Below the pieces are notes generated by a model. The model had not been told where the DNA came from. It saw nothing but the letters and a program-made list of their open reading frames with translations, and did not search any database. Of a stretch of DNA of 44,164 nt, positions 19,795 through 28,368 are shown one piece after another (position 1 is the first letter of the stretch; every line of letters starts with the position of its first letter). Both the position numbers and the translations under genes were made by a program. Source of the stretch: Alphaproteobacteria bacterium (lineage in GTDB: Bacteria; Pseudomonadota; Alphaproteobacteria; Rhodobacterales; Rhodobacteraceae); NCBI GenBank assembly GCA_030429105.1, contig JAUIDE010000027.1, positions 1 to 44,164 on the forward strand. The letters are read 5' to 3'.

Positions 19795-20328
19795 ATGAGC
19801 GCGCTCCGGATCATCCCTGCGGCGGCGGCCGCGCTGGCGCTGGCTTCGGCCTGCTCCCGCGCGCCTGCGCCCGTGGCGGACCGGGGCGCGACGGTGCCGG
19901 TCGAGGCGCTCGCGGTGAGCCCCGCGGACGTCCGGATCGACGTGAGCGGCATGGCGGCGGACGCCGACGCCCCGGCGGAGGACGTCGCCGCCTATCTCGG
20001 CCTCTACACCGACTTCCTCGCGCTGTCCGAGCCGGGGGGCCGGCCTGCGGCGGCGGTTATCTCGATCCTCGACCTCGAGGTGGCGGACCCGGACGCTGCG
20101 GCCTTCTTCGGCCGGCTGAGTTCGATTTCGGGGACGGTGGCGCTTGTCGACCTTTCGTCGGGCGCGGCCATCGTCGGGCCGGCGCCGCTCGATGTCGATG
20201 TCGGGCCGCACCTGGTCGGAGAACTGATCGGCGTCAACGTTCGCGACCGCGCGGACGTCAAGGCGCAGAAGATGTCGAAAGAATTCATGCGGAGGGCGCG
20301 CGCCGCTCTCTACGGTCCCACACGGTAA
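19795..20328 (+). CDS. Predicted lipoprotein encoded between fusA and tuf
   Basis: A 177-residue protein that I do not recognise. The N-terminus ([20 protein letters not shown]) has a short hydrophobic stretch ending in a lipobox-like ASAC with Cys20, so it is probably lipid-anchored and faces the periplasm. The rest is acidic and Ala/Val-rich, followed by a basic end ([16 protein letters not shown]). The ATG lies 4 bases after the fusA stop and the TGA/TAA end lies 30 bases before tuf, so it is co-transcribed and probably translationally coupled. Codon use resembles the neighbouring genes, so there is no sign of a recent insertion. The usual order places tuf directly after fusA, which makes this gene unusual. 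A GTG at 19792 is an alternative start. Confidence 0.72.
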   Translation: MSALRIIPAAAAALALASACSRAPAPVADRGATVPVEALAVSPADVRIDVSGMAADADAPAEDVAAYLGLYTDFLALSEPGGRPAAAVISILDLEVADPDAAAFFGRLSSISGTVALVDLSSGAAIVGPAPLDVDVGPHLVGELIGVNVRDRADVKAQKMSKEFMRRARAALYGPTR

Positions 20329-20358
20329 GGCGCGGGCGCGCGCGAGAAGGAGAAGGTC

Positions 20359-21534
<1,176 letters not shown>

Positions 21535-21555
21535 GGCGCCAACCGGCGCTGCGAA

Positions 21556-21583
21556 GGGCCGCCCCCGGGGCGGCCCTTTTCGT
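21556..21583 (+). terminator. Rho-independent terminator of the str operon
   Basis: GGGCCGCCCC (21556-21565) and GGGGCGGCCC (21567-21576) are exact inverted copies, followed by TTTTCGTTT. It lies 22 bases after the tuf stop and just before the convergent hydrolase gene, whose stop it may also serve. Confidence 0.88.
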
Positions 21584-21594
21584 TTGCGGCCGCC

Positions 21595-22812
21595 TCAGGC
21601 GATGGCGGCGTGGACGAGCGCCTTCAGTTCGGGCCGCGCCGGATAGGCGGAGGAGGGCGTCAGCTGGGTCAGGAAGATCGCCGTCAGGTCCAGGACAGGA
21701 TCGGTCCAGAACACGGTCGAGGCGATGCCGCCCCATGAGAAGTCCCCGATGCTCCCCGGCGCATGCGAGAGCGCGGGGTCAAGCACCACCGAGCCGCCGA
21801 GGCCGAAGCCGACGCCGGTCATCGCCGTCTCGGCGAAGCTCTTCGGACCCATCGAAGCGATGTCCCCCGGCAGGTGATTCCGGCGCATGAAGGCGACGGT
21901 CGCCGGGGAGAGGAGCCGCGCGCCCTCATGCGCGCCGCCCTTGCGGATCATTTCCGCGAAAAGGAAATAGTCGTCGATGGTGGAGACGAGCCCGCCGCCG
22001 CCCGAAAGGCAGCGAGGCGCGCGCCAGGCGGAGCCTTCCGCCGTCTCGACCACGCGCATCGCGCCGTCCTGAACGCGCGTAAGCGCGAGGCCGGCGCCCT
22101 CGGGCAGCGCGGTGTAGAGCGTCGCCAGCCGGTCCAGCTTCCGGTCCGGCACGGCGAAGCCGGTGTCGACCATGCCGAGCGGCTCGAAGATTTCCGCCTC
22201 CAGCCATTCATCGAGCGGCTTTCCGCCCACGGCCTCGATCACCCGCCCGAGCACGTCCGTCGCGTGGGAATATTCCCAGCGCGCGCCGGGCGTGAAGGCG
22301 AGCGGCAGGGCGGCGAGGCGCTTCGTCATGTCTGCGAGCGGAACGGGCGCGTTCGGGCCAAAATTGATCTCCGCCTTCGCATAGGCCTCCGAAAGCGGGC
22401 CGGGGTTGAAGCCGTAGGTCAGGCCGGACGTATGGGTCAGGAGCTGGTGCAGCGTCGGCGGCGCGCAGGGTTCGGCGTCGTCGACGCTTTGCGCACCAGG
22501 GCGAAGCGCGCGGGGCTCGGCGAATTCCGGCAGGAAGGCGGAGACCGGCGCGTCGAGATGAAAGAGCCCGCGCTCCATCAGCATGAGGATGCCGACGGAA
22601 ACGACCGGCTTGGTCATCGAATAGATGCGCGCCAATGTCTCCTCCCCGAAGGGTTTTTTCGCCGCGACGTCGCGAAAGCCGACGGAGGCGCGATGCGCGA
22701 CCTTGCCGCCCTGCGCGAGGAGAACTGTGGAGCCGGGGAACCGACCCGCCTCCACATAGCGTCGCATCCAGTCGTCGATGCGGGCGAGGCGGGTCTTGTC
22801 GAATGCGCTCAT
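21595..22812 (-). CDS. Serine hydrolase of the class C beta-lactamase / family VIII esterase type
   Basis: A 405-residue penicillin-binding-fold hydrolase. The nucleophile motif SxxK reads SMTK (Ser65, Lys68). The second motif is Tyr181 in WEYSHATDVLG, and LTHTSGLTYG is the conserved segment before it. Near the C-terminus a WGG stretch (DFSWGGIAST) replaces the KTG of true beta-lactamases, as in EstB-like esterases. There is no evident signal peptide, so a cytoplasmic esterase is more likely than a periplasmic beta-lactamase. The ATG (MSAFDKTRLARID) has a GAGGAG site; the open frame upstream lacks support. It is a single gene divergent from the ABC transporter. The substrate is unknown. Confidence 0.88.
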   Translation of the reverse strand: MSAFDKTRLARIDDWMRRYVEAGRFPGSTVLLAQGGKVAHRASVGFRDVAAKKPFGEETLARIYSMTKPVVSVGILMLMERGLFHLDAPVSAFLPEFAEPRALRPGAQSVDDAEPCAPPTLHQLLTHTSGLTYGFNPGPLSEAYAKAEINFGPNAPVPLADMTKRLAALPLAFTPGARWEYSHATDVLGRVIEAVGGKPLDEWLEAEIFEPLGMVDTGFAVPDRKLDRLATLYTALPEGAGLALTRVQDGAMRVVETAEGSAWRAPRCLSGGGGLVSTIDDYFLFAEMIRKGGAHEGARLLSPATVAFMRRNHLPGDIASMGPKSFAETAMTGVGFGLGGSVVLDPALSHAPGSIGDFSWGGIASTVFWTDPVLDLTAIFLTQLTPSSAYPARPELKALVHAAIA

Positions 22813-23040
22813 GGCGGCTCCTCGGTCATGCTGGCGGCGAGGATAGGGCGACGCAGCGCCGCGGCGCCAGACCTGACCGTCCAAAATTGGCGTGAATGAG
22901 CGGCGTGTTTGCTAAGATGCTGCAATGCAAAAAAGATGTGCCGGGTCACAGCCAAAAAATGGGTTGGCCGGACGTAGCGTAAGGCTTGACCTTCCGCGTC
23001 GATGTGCGACGCTCCGCCGCAATCTGGGCTCCAGAGGCAA

Positions 23041-23056
23041 GCGCGGCGAACCGCGC
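23041..23056 (+). other. Small hairpin before the SBP start
   Basis: GCGCGG and CCGCGC pair around a CGAA loop, ending 24 bases before the start codon of the binding-protein gene and just upstream of its GGGAGG site. The remaining gap (22813-23040) is richer in A (runs of six A at two places) but I see no convincing promoter in it. Confidence 0.35.
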
Positions 23057-23080
23057 CGCGACAATTTGGGAGGACTGCGC

Positions 23081-24325
23081 ATGAAACGGGCTTCGCGCCT
23101 TTCGCTCGGCGTCTTCGCCGCGCTATCCATCGCCGCTTCGGCGGCCTCGGCGGAGGCGATACGGATCGCCTTCATCGACCCGCTCTCCGGCCCGTTCGCC
23201 GCCACCGGCGTGAACGGCCTGCATCAGTACGAGTTCGCGGCCGAGGAGCTGGTGAACAAGGCGGGCGGCGTTCTCGGCGGCAAGACCTTCGAGATCGTGC
23301 CTTTCGACAACCAGACCAGCCCCAAGGAATCGCTGATCCAGCTCCAGGTCGCCATCGACCAGGGCATCCGCTTCATCGTGCAGGGCAATTCCTCCGGCGT
23401 CGCCAACGCGATCACCGAGGCGGTGGACAAGCACAACAGGCGGAACCCGGACAGCCGCGTGCTCTTCCTCAACTATTCCGCGGTGGACCCGGCGCTGACC
23501 AACGACAAGTGCAATTTCTGGCACTTCCGCTTCGACGCCCATGCCGACATCAAGATGGATGCGCTGACCGACGTGATCGCCGCCAATGACGCGATCAAGA
23601 AAGTCTACGTCATCGGCCAGGACTATTCCTTCGGCAAGGCGGTGGCGGACGGCGCGACGGCGATGCTTGCGGAGAAGCGGCCGGATATCGAGATCGTCGG
23701 CAACGAACTGCACCCGATCGGCAAGGTGAAGGACTTCACGCCCTACGCCCGCAAGATCGTCGCCTCCGGCGCCGACGCCGTCATCACCGGCAACTGGGGC
23801 ACGGACATGCTGGGCCTCGGCAAGTCGATTCTCGAGAACGGGTTCACCGGCCCGATCTTCACTTACTACGCGGCGGCGGACGGAATCACGGCCGCCTTCG
23901 GCGCGGCGGGCGACGGCTCGCTCCGCCTCGTCTCGGAGGGCGCGATCAACCCGCCCGCCTCCGAGCGGATGAGCGCCTATGTCACTGCGTTCAAGGCCAA
24001 GTATCCGGACGGCAACGTCTCCCAGCCGCGCATCGCCAACACGGTGGAGATGCTGGCGAAGGCGATCGAGGCGGCGGGAACGGCGGATGACGTCGTCGCC
24101 GTCGGCAAGGCGCTCGAAGGGATGAAGCACGAATCGATCTGGGGCGGCGAACTCTACATGCGCCCGGAGGATCACCAGCTGATTCAGGACGTGCACATCT
24201 TCAAGCACACGAAGGATGGCGTCGTCTTCGACTATGACAATTCGGGTTACGGCCTCGTTGTCGAATCGACCGTGAAGAACGCCTCGGCGGACATCGCCAC
24301 GACCTGCCAGATGGAGCGCCCGTAA
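23081..24325 (+). CDS. livK: ABC transporter substrate-binding protein, branched-chain amino acid type
   Basis: A 414-residue periplasmic binding protein of the LivK/peripla_BP_6 type. Residues 1-24 form a signal peptide with an ASA cleavage site before Glu25. The mature start (IRIAFIDPLSGPFAATG) is the typical first strand and ligand loop of the family. GGGAGG precedes the ATG; the frame is open further upstream but without a binding site. It is the first gene of a five-gene transporter operon. The hairpin after its stop probably raises its mRNA level relative to the permeases. The ligand may be a branched-chain amino acid, but this family also binds amides, aromatic acids and other small molecules, so the symbol names the family only. 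Confidence 0.88.
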   Translation: MKRASRLSLGVFAALSIAASAASAEAIRIAFIDPLSGPFAATGVNGLHQYEFAAEELVNKAGGVLGGKTFEIVPFDNQTSPKESLIQLQVAIDQGIRFIVQGNSSGVANAITEAVDKHNRRNPDSRVLFLNYSAVDPALTNDKCNFWHFRFDAHADIKMDALTDVIAANDAIKKVYVIGQDYSFGKAVADGATAMLAEKRPDIEIVGNELHPIGKVKDFTPYARKIVASGADAVITGNWGTDMLGLGKSILENGFTGPIFTYYAAADGITAAFGAAGDGSLRLVSEGAINPPASERMSAYVTAFKAKYPDGNVSQPRIANTVEMLAKAIEAAGTADDVVAVGKALEGMKHESIWGGELYMRPEDHQLIQDVHIFKHTKDGVVFDYDNSGYGLVVESTVKNASADIATTCQMERP

Positions 24326-24335
24326 GAGGCGCCGG

Positions 24336-24360
24336 GCGCCCGCCCTTCCCGGGCGGGCGC
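24336..24360 (+). other. Intercistronic stem-loop after the binding-protein gene
   Basis: GCGCCCGCCC (24336-24345) and GGGCGGGCGC (24351-24360) pair perfectly over ten bases around TTCCC. No T-run follows. In binding-protein operons such hairpins protect the upstream message or partly stop transcription, giving more binding protein than permease. Confidence 0.75.
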
Positions 24361-24397
24361 TGCGTTCAAGACAATCCGGGCGGGGAGGCGCGGGCCG

Positions 24398-25354
24398 ATG
24401 GACCTTGTTCTGGTCAACCTGATCGACGGGCTGGTGACGGGCCTTCTGCTCTTCATGCTGTCGAGCGGGCTGACGCTCATCTTCTCGATGATGGGCGTGC
24501 TCAATTTTGCCCATGCCAGCTTCTACATGCTCGGCGCCTATTTCGCCTACCAGATCTCGAAATCGGTCGGCTTCTGGCCGGGTCTCCTGATCGCGCCGCT
24601 GATCGTCGGCGTGCTCGGCGCGCTGGTGGAGCGCTACGGGCTCCGGCGGGTGCACAAATACGGCCATGTGCCTGAGCTGATTTTCACCTTCGGCCTCGCG
24701 CTTCTGATCGAGGAGATCGTGCAGTTCTTCTGGGGCCGCGCGCAGGTGCCCTTCCTCGCGCCTGAGGCGCTGAACTTCGCGCTCTTCTCGATCTCGGGCA
24801 ATGCGATCCCTGCCTACAAGGTCTTCATGATCTTCATCTCGATGGCGATCTTCATCGGGCTCCTGCTCGTGCTGACGAAAAGCCGCGTCGGGCTCATCAT
24901 CCAGGCCGCGCTCTCGCATCCGCAGACGGTGGAGACGCTGGGCCATAACGTGCCGCTGATCTTCATGGGGGTCTTCGGCGTCGGCACGGCGCTCGCCGGG
25001 GTGGCGGGGGTGATCGCGGGGCCGGTGCTCGGCACGTTCCCCGGCATGGCGATCGTGCTCGGCTCCATCGTCTTCGTCACCATCGTCGTCGGCGGGCTCG
25101 GCTCGCTCTGGGGCGCGCTCGTCGCCTCGCTGCTGATCGGCTGGGTGACGACCTTCGCCGCCTCCTACAATGTCGGGATGATGGATGTGCTGACCGGGCT
25201 CGGCTTCACGCCGCCTGAGGATCTTTCGGAGAGCCTGTTCCGGGATATCTGGTCGCTCACCCTGCCGCAGGTCGGGCCGATCCTGCCCTATCTCCTGATG
25301 GTGATGGTGCTCGTCTTCCGGCCCTACGGCCTCTTCGGGAAGCGCGACGTATGA
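24398..25354 (+). CDS. livH: Branched-chain amino acid type ABC permease, LivH family
   Basis: A 318-residue inner-membrane permease with about eight hydrophobic segments. The start MDLVLVNLIDGLVTGLLLF and the SGLTLIFSMMGVLNFAHASFYMLGAY region are characteristic of LivH. The final segment ends LVFRPYGLFGKRDV, the usual LivH terminus. It follows the binding-protein gene after a 72-base gap with a stem-loop and overlaps the next permease by 4 bases (ATGA), so the two subunits are made together. Confidence 0.92.
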   Translation: MDLVLVNLIDGLVTGLLLFMLSSGLTLIFSMMGVLNFAHASFYMLGAYFAYQISKSVGFWPGLLIAPLIVGVLGALVERYGLRRVHKYGHVPELIFTFGLALLIEEIVQFFWGRAQVPFLAPEALNFALFSISGNAIPAYKVFMIFISMAIFIGLLLVLTKSRVGLIIQAALSHPQTVETLGHNVPLIFMGVFGVGTALAGVAGVIAGPVLGTFPGMAIVLGSIVFVTIVVGGLGSLWGALVASLLIGWVTTFAASYNVGMMDVLTGLGFTPPEDLSESLFRDIWSLTLPQVGPILPYLLMVMVLVFRPYGLFGKRDV

Positions 25355-26640
25355 CCTCGCTCGACCACACCCGCACGCGCCCCGCCGCCGGGGGGCTCAG
25401 CCTCGCCACGCTCGCGCCGTGGCTGATGGCGGCGCTGTTCCTCGCCGTGATGCCCTTCATCTTCGCGGACAACAGCGCTATCACGATCATGAACCAGATG
25501 GCGATCACGATCATCTTCGCGCTCGCCTACAACATGCTGCTGGGGCAGGGGGGCATGCTCTCCTTCGGCCATGCCGTGTATATGGGCCTCGGCGGGTTCA
25601 TGTGCGTCCACATCATGAACTGGATGGAGGACGGCGCGATCTCCATGCCGTTGCCGCTCCTGCCGCTCTTCGGCGGACTGTTCGGCCTCGGCTTCGCGAT
25701 GCTGATCGGCTCCTTCTCGACGCGGAAGGCGGGGACGGTCTTCGCCATGATCTCGCTTGGCGTCGGCGAGCTGATCGCCGCCTGCTCCGTCATCGTCGTC
25801 GTCTTCTTCGGCGGCGAGGAGGGGGTGAGCGGGGACCGGACCTACGGCATTCCGGTCCTCGGGGTCGAGTTCCTGCACCAGATCGAGGTCTATTACCTTA
25901 CCGCTTTCTGGCTGATGCTCTCGGCCGCGCTGATGTATCTCTTCTCCCGCACGCCGGTCGGACGCATGGCCAATGCGGTGAGGGACAATCCGGAGCGGGC
26001 GGAGTTCCTCGGCTATTCGCAGCGCTGGGTCCGCTACTATTCCTTCTGCGCCTCCGGCTTCTTCGCCGGGATCGCGGGCGGGCTCTTCGCGATCAACTAC
26101 GAGATCCTGACGGAGGAGAACCTGAACCTCGCCACCTCCGGCACGATCCTGCTCGTCACCTTCCTCGGCGGCGTCGGATTCTTCTTCGGGCCGATCATCG
26201 GCGCCATCGTCTTCACGCTGCTGGCGACGGTGCTGAAGCTGCATACCGAGCTCTGGCAGCTTTATGTCGGCGCGATCTTCGTCGCGACGGTGATGTTCTT
26301 CCCCGGCGGGCTCGCCGGGCTCCTCGCGATGCATGTGGCCCCGTGGCGTCTGGGGAAGATGGGGGTTCTGGTGAAGCCCTATCTGACGACGCTCCTGCCC
26401 GGCGTGATCGGCGGGCTCGGCCTCGCCGGGGCGACGGAAATGCTCTTCCACGCGCGGGAGGCTGCGGAGGGGGACGAGGCGATGGGGCTCTTCTTCATGG
26501 AGGTCTCCTCCCATTCGCCGGTCGCCTGGGCGGCGGTGCTGGCGGTGACGGCCGCGGGCTTCTGGCTCGCGCGGCGGGGGGCGCCGGGGCTGAAGGCGGC
26601 CTGGGACGAGGCGAACACGGCGCCGCGGGGGCGGCGATGA
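25351..26640 (+). CDS. livM: Branched-chain amino acid type ABC permease, LivM family, with C-terminal extension
   Basis: A 429-residue inner-membrane permease. The core (about 1-335) has the family signatures YNMLLGQGGMLSFGHAVYMGLGG and LGGVGFFFGPIIGA. About 95 residues follow the usual end, with two further likely membrane segments (LLPGVIGGLGLAG and WAAVLAVTAAGFWLA) and a basic tail, making it longer than the typical 320-360 residues. It begins in a 4-base overlap with livH and ends in a 4-base overlap with livG, so expression is tightly coupled. Confidence 0.92.
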   Translation: MTSLDHTRTRPAAGGLSLATLAPWLMAALFLAVMPFIFADNSAITIMNQMAITIIFALAYNMLLGQGGMLSFGHAVYMGLGGFMCVHIMNWMEDGAISMPLPLLPLFGGLFGLGFAMLIGSFSTRKAGTVFAMISLGVGELIAACSVIVVVFFGGEEGVSGDRTYGIPVLGVEFLHQIEVYYLTAFWLMLSAALMYLFSRTPVGRMANAVRDNPERAEFLGYSQRWVRYYSFCASGFFAGIAGGLFAINYEILTEENLNLATSGTILLVTFLGGVGFFFGPIIGAIVFTLLATVLKLHTELWQLYVGAIFVATVMFFPGGLAGLLAMHVAPWRLGKMGVLVKPYLTTLLPGVIGGLGLAGATEMLFHAREAAEGDEAMGLFFMEVSSHSPVAWAAVLAVTAAGFWLARRGAPGLKAAWDEANTAPRGRR

Positions 26641-27395
26641 GCGCGGCGCTGGAGCTCGAAGGCCTCCGCAAGTCCTTCGGCAAGACGGAGATCATCCGCG
26701 GGGTGGACCTTTCCATCGGGCGTGCGGAGCGGCATGCGATCATCGGGCCGAACGGGGCGGGCAAGTCCACGCTCTTCAACCTCATCACCGGCCGCTTCCC
26801 GAAGACCTCTGGCGCGATCCGCCTGCACGGGAAGGATCTGACGGGCCTCGCCCCGTTCGAGATCAACCGGCTCGGCCTTTCCCGTTCCTTCCAGATCACC
26901 AACATCTTCCCGAAGATGTCGGTCTTCGAGAACGTGCGCTGCGCGTTGCTCTGGGCGCAGGGGCATCGGTATTCGTTCTGGTCTCTCGTCTCGCGCAGCC
27001 GGGAATTGAACGAGGGGGCGGAGGAGATCCTCGAGCAGATCAACCTAACCGCGCGGCGGGACCTGCCGGCCGGCGTGCTTTCCTATGCAGAGCAGCGGGC
27101 GCTGGAGATCGGGATCACCATCGCCGGCGGCGCCGACGTCATCATGCTGGACGAGCCGACGGCGGGGATGAGCCATTCGGAGACGGACTACATCGTCGAC
27201 CTGATCCGCGAGGTGACGAAGGGAAAGACGCTGGTGATGGTGGAGCACGACATGGGCGTCGTCTTCGGGCTGGCGGACCGCATCTCCGTCCTGGTCTACG
27301 GGGAGATCATCGCGACGGGGACGCCGGAGGCGGTGCGCGCCAACCCGAAGGTGCAGGAAGCCTATCTCGGCGCCGCCCTCGAAGCGGAGCACTGA
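26637..27395 (+). CDS. livG: ABC transporter ATP-binding protein, LivG family
   Basis: A 252-residue ATPase. Walker A is GPNGAGKST, the signature region is LSYAEQRALEIG (the LivG variant of LSGGQ), Walker B is VIMLDEPTAG, and the switch His lies in VMVEHDMGVVF. Unlike its partner it keeps the normal Walker lysine. The ATG overlaps the livM stop (ATGA); the open frame upstream is only the shadow of livM. It pairs with LivF to power the LivHM channel. Confidence 0.94.
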   Translation: MSAALELEGLRKSFGKTEIIRGVDLSIGRAERHAIIGPNGAGKSTLFNLITGRFPKTSGAIRLHGKDLTGLAPFEINRLGLSRSFQITNIFPKMSVFENVRCALLWAQGHRYSFWSLVSRSRELNEGAEEILEQINLTARRDLPAGVLSYAEQRALEIGITIAGGADVIMLDEPTAGMSHSETDYIVDLIREVTKGKTLVMVEHDMGVVFGLADRISVLVYGEIIATGTPEAVRANPKVQEAYLGAALEAEH

Positions 27396-27396
27396 G

Positions 27397-28098
27397 ATGC
27401 TGAAGGTGACGGACCTCCACGCCTATTACGGCAAGAGCCACATCCTCCAGGGCGTGAACATGAACGTGGAGGAGGGGGAGATCGTCGCCCTTCTCGGGCG
27501 GAACGGCGTCGGCCGCTCCACCACCTGCAAGGCGGTGATGGGGGCGGTGGAGCCGGTCGGCTCGGTCATGTTCAAGGGGCAGGAGATCGCGGGGAAGAAG
27601 CCCTTCGAGATCGCCAATCTCGGCCTCGGCTACGTCCCCGAGAACCGGGACATCTTCCCCGGCATGACGACCCGGCAGAACCTCGTCCTCGGTCTCAAGC
27701 CCGGGCAGAAGGATGGCGCGGGCCGCTGGTCGATGGAGGACATGTTCGCGCTCTTCTCCAACCTTCGGGAGCGGGCGGATGTGGAGGCGAGCGTGCTTTC
27801 GGGCGGGGAGCAGCAGATGCTCACCATGTGCCGCACGCTGATGGGCGATCCCGACTTCATCATGATCGACGAGCCGACCGAGGGCCTTTCCCCGCAGATG
27901 ACGACGCGGGTGGGCGAACTCCTGAAGGAGATCGCGCGCCGCGGCGTCGCCATCCTCCTTGTCGAGCAGAAGCTCTCCATCGCGCTCGACATCGCGAAGC
28001 GGGTCTATGTGATGGGCCACGGGCGGATGCAGTTCGAGGGGACGCCGGCGGAGCTGAAGGGCCGGGCGGACGTGCGGAAGGAATGGCTGGAGGTTTGA
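27397..28098 (+). CDS. livF: ABC transporter ATP-binding protein, LivF family, with Arg in Walker A
   Basis: A 233-residue ATPase that begins 1 base after livG. The signature is LSGGEQQML, Walker B is FIMIDEPTEG and the switch region is ILLVEQKLS (Gln in place of the switch His, normal in LivF). Walker A reads GRNGVGRST: Arg40 (codon CGC) stands where the ATP-binding lysine is expected. A change from a Lys codon to CGC needs three substitutions, so a single read error is unlikely. Either Arg is tolerated in this subfamily or this site is weakened and LivG carries the hydrolysis. It is the last gene of the operon. Confidence 0.92.
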   Translation: MLKVTDLHAYYGKSHILQGVNMNVEEGEIVALLGRNGVGRSTTCKAVMGAVEPVGSVMFKGQEIAGKKPFEIANLGLGYVPENRDIFPGMTTRQNLVLGLKPGQKDGAGRWSMEDMFALFSNLRERADVEASVLSGGEQQMLTMCRTLMGDPDFIMIDEPTEGLSPQMTTRVGELLKEIARRGVAILLVEQKLSIALDIAKRVYVMGHGRMQFEGTPAELKGRADVRKEWLEV

Positions 28099-28121
28099 GG
28101 CGCGGGCTTCGCCCGAGCGTG

Positions 28122-28186
28122 TGCTCACAGTGAGCAGAGGGGTCAAGCCTCTGACGCCATTGGATAATCGAAAATTTCGAAATTTT
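28122..28186. other. Palindromes downstream of livF
   Basis: The 270-base gap 28099-28368 holds TGCTCAC-A-GTGAGCA (28122-28136), CAGAGG/CCTCTG (28135-28140 and 28148-28153) and the 16-base perfect palindrome AAAATTTCGAAATTTT (28171-28186), an AT-rich island in a GC-rich region. They may end transcription of livF or bind a regulator; neither can be decided. The rest of the gap has no convincing gene. Confidence 0.5.
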
Positions 28187-28307
28187 TTCCCTGAGGCCGG
28201 AATCGGAGCTTGGTGCGCGGGTTTCCGCTTCCGGCTCGATCCCGGAACGGGGGGCGAGCATCGACGTGGGAGCCGGATTGTCGACCGCCCTTATCCTTGG
28301 CGGGCGG

Positions 28308-28340
28308 CCCTCCCCCCTCTCCTCTCTCCCGGCGGGAGGG
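28308..28340. terminator. Inverted repeat between convergent genes
   Basis: CCCTCCC (28308-28314) and GGGAGGG (28334-28340) pair, with a second possible local pairing CTCCC/GGGAG around GGC. No T-run follows on either strand. It lies just past the stop of the transketolase-like gene (antisense) and may act as a bidirectional end or be part of a common intergenic repeat with a CTCTCCCGGCGGGAG core. Confidence 0.35.
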
Positions 28341-28368
28341 GGAAAGCGGCGACCTCGCCGGATGAAAC

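Noticed and set aside
22985-23010. TTGACC as -35 of the binding-protein gene
   Set aside because: No acceptable -10 at 16-19 bases; only GC-rich sequence follows.
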